This document shows, one piece after another, positions 1 through 6,045 of a stretch of DNA of 7,053 nucleotides. How positions within the stretch are numbered: position 1 is the first letter of the stretch; each line of letters opens with the position of its first letter. A program made the translations under genes and the position numbers. The notes under the pieces are model-generated. The model searched no databases and was not told where the DNA came from. It was given only the letters and a program-made list of their open reading frames with translations. This stretch comes from an uncultured Collinsella sp. (GTDB lineage Bacteria; Actinomycetota; Coriobacteriia; Coriobacteriales; Coriobacteriaceae), in the NCBI GenBank assembly GCA_905213265.1, contig CAJMHR010000063.1, positions 1 to 7,053 of the forward strand, in the 5' to 3' direction.

Positions 1-462
1 CTTACGCTCCTGCGCGTGGTGATGAGCTTCGTTGGCGTATTCGGCTTCTCGGTGATGTTCAACAGCCCGGTAAAGATGGCCGCGGCAGCTGGGTTGATCG
101 GCGCCGTGTCCAATACCCTGCGTCTGACCCTTGTCGATGCGCCGACGATGATTCCCTTCCTGGGCCTCAGCACGGGAATGCCTCCCGAGGCAGCAGCGTT
201 TATCGGCGCGCTGGTATCGGGGCTGCTCGCAAGCTTGGCTGAAGTCAAGCTCACCTACCCGCGCATCGCCCTCACGGTGCCTTCGATTGTCATTATGGTG
301 CCGGGCTTGTATCTGTATCGCTCGATGTATTACATGTGCACCTTCGACACGGTCAATATGCTCGGCTGGTTTGTGCGCGCAGTGCTCATCGTAGCGTTTC
401 TGCCCGTTGGACTGGGTGTGGCGCGTACGCTCACCGACCCTCGCTGGCGCCACACCAGCTAA
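1..462 (+). CDS. Threonine/serine exporter family membrane protein, C-terminal part (5' end outside window)
   Basis: The reading frame is open from base 1 to a TAA at 460-462, giving 153 residues with no start in view, so the gene is truncated by the window edge. The visible part is almost entirely hydrophobic, with about five membrane segments. These are roughly VVMSFVGVFGFSVMF, MAAAAGLIGAVSNTL, AAAFIGALVSGLLASLAEV, IALTVPSIVIMVPGLYLY, and a last one around GWFVRAVLIVAFLPVGLGVA. The 'GFSVMFNSP' start, the 'FIGALVSGLLASLAE' segment and the 'VPSIVIMVPGLYLYRSMYYM' segment match the pattern I know for the ThrE_2/YjjB (DUF3815) half of the ThrE threonine/serine exporter family, which exports small amino acids across the inner membrane. 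Whether this is a YjjB-type subunit or the C-terminal half of a full-length ThrE cannot be decided. The gene ends directly at an inverted repeat. Family assignment is from pattern recognition; the substrate is inferred only from the family. Confidence 0.8.
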   Translation, partial: LTLLRVVMSFVGVFGFSVMFNSPVKMAAAAGLIGAVSNTLRLTLVDAPTMIPFLGLSTGMPPEAAAFIGALVSGLLASLAEVKLTYPRIALTVPSIVIMVPGLYLYRSMYYMCTFDTVNMLGWFVRAVLIVAFLPVGLGVARTLTDPRWRHTS

Positions 463-495
463 TTGGTACAAGGGGGACAGGTTACTTTGCACCAA
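463..495. repeat. Imperfect inverted repeat directly after the exporter stop codon
   Basis: TTGGT at 463-467 pairs with ACCAA at 491-495. The stem continues with CAAGG (469-473) against CTTTG (485-489), with one A/C mismatch and one G/T pair, leaving a loop of about 11 bases rich in G and A. It begins on the first base after the stop. No T-tract follows, so it is not a standard intrinsic terminator. Together with the next repeat it looks like an extragenic palindromic element. Confidence 0.5.
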
Positions 496-568
496 ATGAG
501 TTGCGGTGAAATAGGGACTGAATTGCTGCTTAAAGGGTCAAAACAGTCCGTATTCCACCGCAACTTAT
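496..568. repeat. Long inverted repeat (REP/MITE-like hairpin)
   Basis: The left arm at 496-520 and right arm at 544-568 form a 25-pair stem with only two mismatches (A509/C555 and G514/G550) and one G/T pair, around a 23-base AT-rich loop. The arm core is AGTTGCGGTG on the left and CACCGCAACT on the right. A stem this long with no T-tract resembles repeated extragenic palindromes or a small non-autonomous element rather than a terminator. Copy number elsewhere in the genome cannot be seen from this window. Confidence 0.6.
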
Positions 569-680
569 GGGGTCGGGGGATTATCGGTGCCCTGCATCTT
601 CATAAACTCAACGCTTACGAAGCGCATGCGTTTCGTGCTAGGCTGGTTCCACCACATAAGTAGTCGCAGACGCGCGTACC
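569..680. other. Non-coding stretch between the repeats and the terminator
   Basis: No convincing gene is present. It holds a 20-base near-perfect palindrome (617-636) and only weak promoter-like hexamers, such as CATAAG at 655-660. A promoter for the downstream membrane protein probably lies here, because too little space is left between the terminator (ending at 731) and that gene's ribosome binding site (about 758). Confidence 0.4.
617..636. promoter_or_regulatory. 20-bp palindrome, possible operator
   Basis: ACGAAGCGCA and TGCGTTTCGT form a palindrome that is perfect except for one G/T pair (622 and 631). It has no loop, so it suits a dimeric DNA-binding protein better than an RNA hairpin. 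It lies 140 bases upstream of the DUF2798-like gene, next to weak promoter-like hexamers. The regulator is unknown, and it does not resemble the operator at 1536-1556. Confidence 0.4.
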
Positions 681-731
681 ACGGGCGGGCGAGATGAAGT
701 TCCAACAGCTCCATCTTGCCCGCCCGTTTTT
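681..731 (+). terminator. Strong intrinsic terminator or leader attenuator
   Basis: Bases 681-696 pair with 712-727 in a 16-bp stem (one G/T pair) whose GC-rich base is CGGGCGGGC/GCCCGCCCG. The loop is 15 bases and a run of five T (727-731) follows. This fits a Rho-independent terminator reading on the + strand. It sits about 220 bases after the exporter gene but only 44 bases before the next start codon, so it may end exporter transcripts or act as an attenuator in the leader of the next gene. Confidence 0.8.
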
Positions 732-775
732 GTTGCGTGGCGCCGCGGTACAACACAGAGAGGAATCTGCCCTTT

Positions 776-1324
776 ATGCCTATCAACAAACGAGAGAGCC
801 TGCTGTTCACCTTTATCATGTGCTTTTGCATGGTGCTCTGGATGAGCATCTACAACGTTGCCCTGCAGCACGGGGCCATCAACGGCGAGGTCGTTGCCAC
901 TGCGTGGCTCGGCTTCCCCGTTGCCTACGTTTTTGCCATGTGCTGCGACTGGTTCGTCGCCAGCCCGCTCGCCAAGGGTTTCGCCTTTAAGTACTTGGTC
1001 ACGCCGGGCAAGAGCTCGCCACTTGCCATGACGCTCGCCGTCAGTTCCTGCATGGTCGTTCCCATGGTCATCATCATGTCGCTGTACGGTGCCTGTGAGG
1101 GTCTGACGCACATGCCCGGCGGCATCCTTGCGAACCTGTATTCCGTGCCCGCGATCTGGATGATCAACATCCCGCATAATTTTGTGATGGCGCTGCCGTG
1201 GAACCTTTTGGTAGCCGGTCCGATTTCCCGCTTCGTCTTCCGTCGCGCCTTCCCTGTGGGGACGGTTTTCGAGGAGGAGCATGCCGAGCTCTTGGAGCAG
1301 GCTATGGCTCCTGAGTGCGAGTAG
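776..1324 (+). CDS. Membrane protein with two tandem DUF2798-like repeats
   Basis: The protein has 182 residues and four predicted membrane segments. The first half (about residues 7-74) and second half (about 84-160) look like an internal duplication. Each half starts with a hydrophobic segment rich in Met and Cys, has a second segment, and ends in a similar signature, 'WFVASPLAKGFAFKYL' (59-74) and 'WNLLVAGPISRFVFRRAF' (142-159). This VAxP-(K/R) ending is what I associate with DUF2798, usually found as one short two-helix unit. The function is unknown; it is expected in the cytoplasmic membrane, with an acidic tail (EEEHAELLEQ). I chose ATG 776 because a GAGAGGA ribosome binding site (758-764) lies 11 bases upstream. 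An in-frame start at 716 would fall inside the terminator hairpin. The gene stands alone, with a terminator before it and another at 1491-1523 after it. Confidence 0.8.
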   Translation: MPINKRESLLFTFIMCFCMVLWMSIYNVALQHGAINGEVVATAWLGFPVAYVFAMCCDWFVASPLAKGFAFKYLVTPGKSSPLAMTLAVSSCMVVPMVIIMSLYGACEGLTHMPGGILANLYSVPAIWMINIPHNFVMALPWNLLVAGPISRFVFRRAFPVGTVFEEEHAELLEQAMAPECE

Positions 1325-1326
1325 CT

Positions 1327-1378
1327 CGCTTAGGGATCTGCTGAGCGCGGGCGACTTGCTTGGTTGGAGCCCTAAGCG
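1327..1378. repeat. 9-bp perfect inverted repeat with 34-base spacer
   Basis: CGCTTAGGG (1327-1335) and CCCTAAGCG (1370-1378) are exact reverse complements. The arms start two bases after the DUF2798-like stop codon. The 34-base spacer makes this a weak hairpin unless the spacer also folds, and no T-tract follows. It may structure the 3' end of the transcript. Confidence 0.4.
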
Positions 1379-1469
1379 TGGATAGCTCTCTCGGCGACAT
1401 CGCGGGCGTGAGCGGTGCGCATGACCGGAGGGCCCGTGCTGCTCCGTTGCCCGACGTGCTAGCGCGCAG

Positions 1470-1480
1470 AACAATCTGTT
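1470..1480. promoter_or_regulatory. Possible degenerate second copy of the TetR operator core
   Basis: AACAATCTGTT at 1470-1480 matches the core of the palindrome at 1536-1556 (AACAGTCTGTT, 1541-1551) at 10 of 11 positions, and keeps the AACA/TGTT dyad. The centres are 71 bases apart. It lacks the outer AATAC/GTATT arms, so chance similarity is possible. Confidence 0.25.
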
Positions 1481-1490
1481 GGTGCATTCG

Positions 1491-1523
1491 GCGGCTGCTG
1501 AAGCGTTTCGGCAGCCGCTTTTT
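1491..1523 (+). terminator. Intrinsic terminator of the DUF2798-like gene
   Basis: GCGGCTGCTGAA (1491-1502) pairs with TTCGGCAGCCGC (1507-1518), giving 12 pairs with one G/T and a four-base GCGT loop. Five T (1519-1523) follow. This is a textbook Rho-independent terminator and insulates the next operon from upstream transcription. Confidence 0.9.
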
Positions 1524-1535
1524 ATACGGAGTTTA

Positions 1536-1556
1536 AATACAACAGTCTGTTGTATT
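1536..1556. promoter_or_regulatory. Perfect 21-bp palindrome, probable TetR operator
   Basis: AATACAACAG (1536-1545), a central T (1546) and CTGTTGTATT (1547-1556) form an exact dyad. The length and form suit a TetR-family dimer. It lies immediately upstream of the extended -10 element at 1565-1573, covering the -35 zone, so binding would block RNA polymerase. The only regulator gene in the window is the TetR gene ending this same operon, hence the inferred autoregulation. That pairing is not shown by sequence alone. Confidence 0.75.
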
Positions 1557-1564
1557 ACGTAGAG

Positions 1565-1573
1565 TGGTATATC
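1565..1573 (+). promoter_or_regulatory. Extended -10 promoter of the activase-TetR operon
   Basis: TGG followed by TATATC (1568-1573) matches the extended -10 form TGn-TATAAT at the TG and four hexamer bases. No good -35 hexamer sits at the right distance, which is common for extended -10 promoters. Transcription would start near 1580, giving a leader of about 25 bases before the ATG at 1606. The operator centre is about 34 bases upstream of that start. Confidence 0.55.
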
Positions 1574-1605
1574 TCTAGCGGGAAAAATGCGAGAGACGGA
1601 GCATT

Positions 1606-4600
1606 ATGGCGTTGCTAGTAGGACTGGACGTAGGGTCGACGACGACCAAAGTTTACGCGATGCACGAGGATATGACCGAGGCGTGGTGGGGATATCGCCG
1701 CCACGGGGCGTGTCAGACAGCGAGCGTGCGCGCCATGCTCGGCGAGCTCGCCGAGCGCTTTCCCCATGAGTCACTGCGCGTTGCGGTGACCGGCTCGGGT
1801 GCGCGCGATATCGCGACCGCGCTGGGCGCCTCGTACGTTCAGGAGGTGGTCGCCAACGCGCTCGCGATCAGCAGGTTCTATCCGCAGACGCGCTGCGCCA
1901 TCGAGCTGGGCGGCCAAGACGCCAAGATGATTTTCTTCCGCACCAACGATAAGGGAGACATCGAGGTTGCCGACATGCGCATGAACGGCTCGTGCGCAGG
2001 CGGTACCGGTGCATTTATCGACGAGATGGCAAAGCTCATGGGGGTCGGCACCGAATCGGGCGAGTTCGAGCAGCTCGCAAGCCGGGGAACGACCGTCCAC
2101 GAGGTCTCGGGCCGCTGCGGCGTGTACGCAAAGACCGATATCCAGCCGCTGCTCAACGAGGGCATTCCTACCACCGACCTGGCGCTTTCGGCGCTTCACG
2201 CGGTCGCCCGCCAAACGATCGGCGGTCTGGCCCAGGGTATCGACATCGAGCCGCCGGTAATCTTCGAGGGCGGTACGCTCGCCTACAACCCCACACTGGT
2301 CCGCGTGTTCCGGGAGCAACTGAATCTATCGGACGATCAGGTTATCGTCCCGCGCGATCCGCAGATCATGGTCGCGCGCGGTGCCGCCCTGTCGCTGACC
2401 GACATGTTCGCATCGTCTCAACCGATCGACCTTCCCGACGCTTTTGTCCGGCTGGATAAGCTCGAGACGGTCGCGCCCGCAAGCGGGGAGGGACGTCTTG
2501 CCCAGCCCTTTTTTGCCACACCTGCCGAGCAGGCGGATTTTACGGCACGCCATGGCAAAGAGACGCCGGCAAAGGGTCCGGATGCGTATGCGCCCGGAGA
2601 GACGGTGCGTGTGGCGCTCGGTATCGATTCGGGGAGCACGACGACCAAGTTCGCCCTGGTCGATGAGGCGGGTGAGCTTGTCGATTCGTTCTACGCGTCT
2701 AATAACGGCAGACCGCTCGACGTCGCCCAACAGGGTCTTGTCAGCTTGAAGAACCGCTGGGAGACAGCGGGAGTCACGCTTGCGATCGATGCCGTGGGCA
2801 CCACGGGATACGGCGAGGAGCTTTTCGCGCGCGCGTTCCACGCCGACTACCATACGGTCGAGACGGTCGCGCACGCCCGCGCCGCGTGCGCATGCGTTCC
2901 CGATGCGACCTTCGTGCTCGACATCGGCGGACAGGATATGAAGGCCATCTGGCTCAACCACGGCGTGCTGACCGATATCGTCGTCAACGAGGCGTGCTCT
3001 GCGGGCTGCGGCTCGTTCCTCGAGGGTTTTGCCAAAAACCTCGGAATAGCCGTTGAGGATATCGCGACCGAGGCATTTTCGTCCAAAGCCCCCGCCGTTC
3101 TCGGCAGCCGCTGCACGGTGTTCATGAACAGCAGCGTCGTTTCCGAGCAGCGGCGCGGTAAGGGTCCGGGCGACATCATGGCCGGTCTCTGCCGTTCGAT
3201 TATCGAGAACGTGTTCACCAAGGTCATTCGCGTTTCAAATCTCAACCGTCTGGGCGACAAAGTCGTCGTCCAGGGCGGCACGTTCCGAAACGACGCGGTG
3301 CTGCGCGCATTCGAGCAGTATCTGGGCAAACCCGTCACGCGTGCGCCCCACCCGGGGCTGATGGGCGCTATCGGTATCGCCCTGCTCGCGCGCGAGGAAT
3401 GCCGCAAGGGCGACGCCGGCACGTCGTTTATCGGGCTCGATGCCGTGGAGCGCTTCGAGCATCGCGAGTTCGGCGGCGTTACCTGCCGTCGGTGCAACAA
3501 CCGCTGCCAGCGCGCGGTCGTGGCATTTGGCGACGGCTCGCTTTACGTCACGGGCAATCGCTGCCCGCGCGGCGGCGCCATCTCATGGGATGAGCTCGTG
3601 CGCGAGGTTCCCGCGGCGGAGGAGCTGCGTCCGCAGGGTGCTTGCGAGGCACAGGCACCCGGCACGGGGCGCGACCGGACCGCGGCTGCCCCCAATCTCT
3701 TTGTCGACCGCGAGAAGCTGCTGTTCGAGTCGTGCCCCACGGTTCCCGTCAGCGGGGGGCGCGATGTCACGATCGGCATTCCCCGTGTGCTCGAGTTCTG
3801 GGACACCATGCCGTTCTGGTCGACGTTCTTCAGCACGCTCGGCTTTAAGGTGCGCGTCTCGGGACGCAGCACCAAGGCGATGTACGAGCGCGGTCTGGCG
3901 CACGTCACATCCGACACCGTGTGCTTCCCGGCCAAGCTCGTCCACGGGCACATCCGCAATCTCGTCGACGCCGGCGTCGACCGCATCTTCATGCCCATCA
4001 TCACGACGGTGCCCACCGAAAACACCGCCTCTACCAGCGAGTGGATGTGCGCCGTCGTAAAGGGATACCCCTACGTGATGCGCAATTCCGATAACCCGGA
4101 GGAGCGTTTCGGCGTTCCGTTCGATACGCCGCTGTTCCACTGGTACGACGAGGGCGACCGAAACCGCCAGCTCAAGGCGTGGTGCAAGGAGACCTTCGAT
4201 ATCGATGCCGACCTGGTTGCCAAGGCGACCGAGCAGGCGGACCGCGCGCAGGAGACGTTTGAGAACCAGCTGCAGCTGCGCGGCAGGCAGGTGCTCGAGA
4301 ACGTGCACGAGGACGGCGGCTACGCGGTGGTGATCGCTTCGCGCCCGTACCACAACGACCCGCTGGTCAACCACGGGCTGCCCAAGCTCTTCTCTGAGCG
4401 CGGCATCCCCGTGCTGACGCCCGATGCGGTGCCGGGGGTCTGCAACGTCGATCTTTCCAACAGCCGCATCGACATCGTGAACAACTACCATGCGCGCATG
4501 CTGTCGTGCGCGGTCATCGTCGCATCGACGCCCGAGCTCGAGCTCGTGCAGATGGGCAGCTTCGGCTGCGGCCACGATGCGTATCTCACCGACGAGATCG

Positions 4601-6045
4601 CGCGCATGATGGGCGAGATGGGCTCCAAGGTTCCGATGATGATCAAGCTCGATGAGAGCGACGTCGCCGGTCCCATGGGCATTCGCGTGCGTTCGTTTAT
4701 CGAGTCGGTCAACCGTCGTCGCGCGGAGGAGCGTGCCGAGGGCGCCCGGGTGCACGCGGTCCATCCGCTCGACGACCCGTATAAGGTCAAGTACACCAAG
4801 CGCGACCGGCACGACAAGATCGCGCTGTTCCCCAACACCTCCCATGCGTTCTGCAGGCTCATGACCGCGGCGATGCGCAATCAGGGCGTGCGCGCCGAGG
4901 CCCTTGATATCGGGCGCGAGGATGCCATCCGCCTGGGCAAACGCTATGTGCACAACGACATCTGCTTCCCCGCGCAAATCGTGATCGGCGAGGCGCTCGC
5001 GGCACTCGAGAGCGGTAAGTACGACCCGCACGACGTCGCCGTGGTGACTGGCAAGTATATCGGCGACTGCCGCCTGACGCACTACATGCCCCTGCTGCGC
5101 CGCGCGCTCGACGACGCGGGATACGACTATGTCCCGGTGCTCACCAACGACGACGTCGATGCCCACAATGCGCATCCGGGCTTCAAGCTCGGCCTTGGCC
5201 CGAGCATCCAGATCGCCTACGGTCTTCCCATGATCGATGCCCTCGAGGCCATGCTTAGGCGCATCCGTCCCTACGAGCTCGAGAAGGGCGCGGCGGACGC
5301 TGCGTTCGACCGCGCGCTCGATGAGGTTATCGAGGGCATGGAGCGCTCCGGGCTGAGAGGCCAGGCGACGGGCTTCAAACGCGCGCTTGCGATCATGGAC
5401 GCCGTTCCGTACGACCGCTCGAACCCGCATCCGACCGTTCTCATCGTGGGCGAGTACCTGCTCAATTTCCATCTCGGCGCCAACCACGAGATCGAGCGCT
5501 ACCTCGAGGACAACGGGCTCGAGGTCATCGAGGCGCGCATGACCGACGTGATCCGCAAGACCTATTTCTACAAGCATGCGCAGTCGCGCGAGTTCCACGT
5601 CGACCTGTCGCTGCCCGAAAAGGCCTGGTACGCCACGGCGGACAACCTGTTCGAGCTCGCGCACGACCGTTGCGACCGCCTGGGCGCGGCGAGCCCGCTC
5701 TACGAGCCGCCGACGCGCATGCCCGAGCTCGTGCGCGCGAGCGATAAGATCCTGCACCATACGTTCGATGCGGGCGAGGGCGTGCTGATTCCGGCGGAGA
5801 TCCTCGAGCACGCCAAGCGCGGCTGCCGCAACTTCGTGATCCTGCAGCCGTTCGGGTGTCTGCCCAACCATGTCGTGGGGCGCGGGCTCATCCATGCGCT
5901 CAAGGAGCAGTATCCCACGGCGCAGTTCCTGCCGCTCGACTACGATCCCGACGTGAGCTTCGCCAACGTGGAGAACCGTCTTCAGATGCTCATCATGAAC
6001 GCCAAGGCGCAGGGGTGCGGTGAGGCGCATGGCGAGACCGCGTAA
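1606..6045 (+). CDS. Giant acyl-CoA dehydratase activase / 2-hydroxyacyl-CoA dehydratase-like fusion protein
   Basis: This 1479-residue, presumably cytoplasmic protein is a multi-domain relative of the 2-hydroxyacyl-CoA dehydratase system, in which an ATPase activator passes a low-potential electron to a dehydratase or reductase. ASKHA domain 1 (about 3-270) has GLDVGSTTTK (6-15), GGQDAKM (102-108), and cysteines C130 (NGSCAGGTGAF) and C171 (SGRCGVYAKTD). ASKHA domain 2 (about 335-600) has GIDSGSTTTK (339-348), DIGGQDMK (439-446), C464 (EACSAGCGSF) and C503 (GSRCTVF). A four-cysteine module follows (C627, C630, C634, C653). A DUF2229-like domain (about 722-1030) has TVCFPAK (C773), and a HgdB-like region (about 1070-1465) has ICFPAQ (C1120), GDCRL (C1155) and FGCLPNH (C1418). 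The ATG start is supported by GGAG at 1598-1601, four bases upstream, and by the family-typical N-terminus. All motifs look intact and about 1400-1500 residues is normal for the fused family. Its substrate is unknown; neighbours give no metabolic clue beyond the TetR gene it overlaps. Confidence 0.92.
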   Translation: MALLVGLDVGSTTTKVYAMHEDMTEAWWGYRRHGACQTASVRAMLGELAERFPHESLRVAVTGSGARDIATALGASYVQEVVANALAISRFYPQTRCAIELGGQDAKMIFFRTNDKGDIEVADMRMNGSCAGGTGAFIDEMAKLMGVGTESGEFEQLASRGTTVHEVSGRCGVYAKTDIQPLLNEGIPTTDLALSALHAVARQTIGGLAQGIDIEPPVIFEGGTLAYNPTLVRVFREQLNLSDDQVIVPRDPQIMVARGAALSLTDMFASSQPIDLPDAFVRLDKLETVAPASGEGRLAQPFFATPAEQADFTARHGKETPAKGPDAYAPGETVRVALGIDSGSTTTKFALVDEAGELVDSFYASNNGRPLDVAQQGLVSLKNRWETAGVTLAIDAVGTTGYGEELFARAFHADYHTVETVAHARAACACVPDATFVLDIGGQDMKAIWLNHGVLTDIVVNEACSAGCGSFLEGFAKNLGIAVEDIATEAFSSKAPAVLGSRCTVFMNSSVVSEQRRGKGPGDIMAGLCRSIIENVFTKVIRVSNLNRLGDKVVVQGGTFRNDAVLRAFEQYLGKPVTRAPHPGLMGAIGIALLAREECRKGDAGTSFIGLDAVERFEHREFGGVTCRRCNNRCQRAVVAFGDGSLYVTGNRCPRGGAISWDELVREVPAAEELRPQGACEAQAPGTGRDRTAAAPNLFVDREKLLFESCPTVPVSGGRDVTIGIPRVLEFWDTMPFWSTFFSTLGFKVRVSGRSTKAMYERGLAHVTSDTVCFPAKLVHGHIRNLVDAGVDRIFMPIITTVPTENTASTSEWMCAVVKGYPYVMRNSDNPEERFGVPFDTPLFHWYDEGDRNRQLKAWCKETFDIDADLVAKATEQADRAQETFENQLQLRGRQVLENVHEDGGYAVVIASRPYHNDPLVNHGLPKLFSERGIPVLTPDAVPGVCNVDLSNSRIDIVNNYHARMLSCAVIVASTPELELVQMGSFGCGHDAYLTDEIARMMGEMGSKVPMMIKLDESDVAGPMGIRVRSFIESVNRRRAEERAEGARVHAVHPLDDPYKVKYTKRDRHDKIALFPNTSHAFCRLMTAAMRNQGVRAEALDIGREDAIRLGKRYVHNDICFPAQIVIGEALAALESGKYDPHDVAVVTGKYIGDCRLTHYMPLLRRALDDAGYDYVPVLTNDDVDAHNAHPGFKLGLGPSIQIAYGLPMIDALEAMLRRIRPYELEKGAADAAFDRALDEVIEGMERSGLRGQATGFKRALAIMDAVPYDRSNPHPTVLIVGEYLLNFHLGANHEIERYLEDNGLEVIEARMTDVIRKTYFYKHAQSREFHVDLSLPEKAWYATADNLFELAHDRCDRLGAASPLYEPPTRMPELVRASDKILHHTFDAGEGVLIPAEILEHAKRGCRNFVILQPFGCLPNHVVGRGLIHALKEQYPTAQFLPLDYDPDVSFANVENRLQMLIMNAKAQGCGEAHGETA

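Larger units (their letters stand above)
1325..1490. other. Non-coding stretch downstream of the DUF2798-like gene
   Basis: This 166-base stretch between the stop codon and the terminator carries no gene I can support. It holds a 9-bp inverted repeat (1327-1378) and an operator-like fragment (1470-1480). It would form an unusually long 3' untranslated region if transcripts end at the terminator at 1491-1523, or it could hold a small RNA ending there. Confidence 0.35.

Noticed and set aside
463..663. 66-codon open frame right after the exporter gene (TTG start)
   Set aside because: It has no ribosome binding site and lies across two long inverted repeats, and its protein shows no recognisable pattern.
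731..755. TGTTG...CAACA arms and a TACAACA half-site upstream of the DUF2798-like gene, resembling the operator at 1536-1556
   Set aside because: Only five-base arms in the wrong orientation and spacing, with no matching second half-site. It is too weak to claim shared regulation.
716..775. Upstream in-frame start for the DUF2798-like protein
   Set aside because: This start would sit inside the terminator stem and lacks a ribosome binding site. The ATG at 776 has a good GAGAGGA and begins right at the conserved membrane region.
463..775. Possible tRNA, riboswitch or T-box in the first intergenic region
   Set aside because: No cloverleaf, T-loop signature or T-box motif could be found. The structure is explained by inverted repeats and one terminator.
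638..1474. 278-codon open frame on the minus strand across the DUF2798-like gene and two terminators
   Set aside because: It runs through two intrinsic terminator or intergenic regions, has an Arg/His-rich composition with no domain, and is antisense to a protein with a clear membrane pattern.
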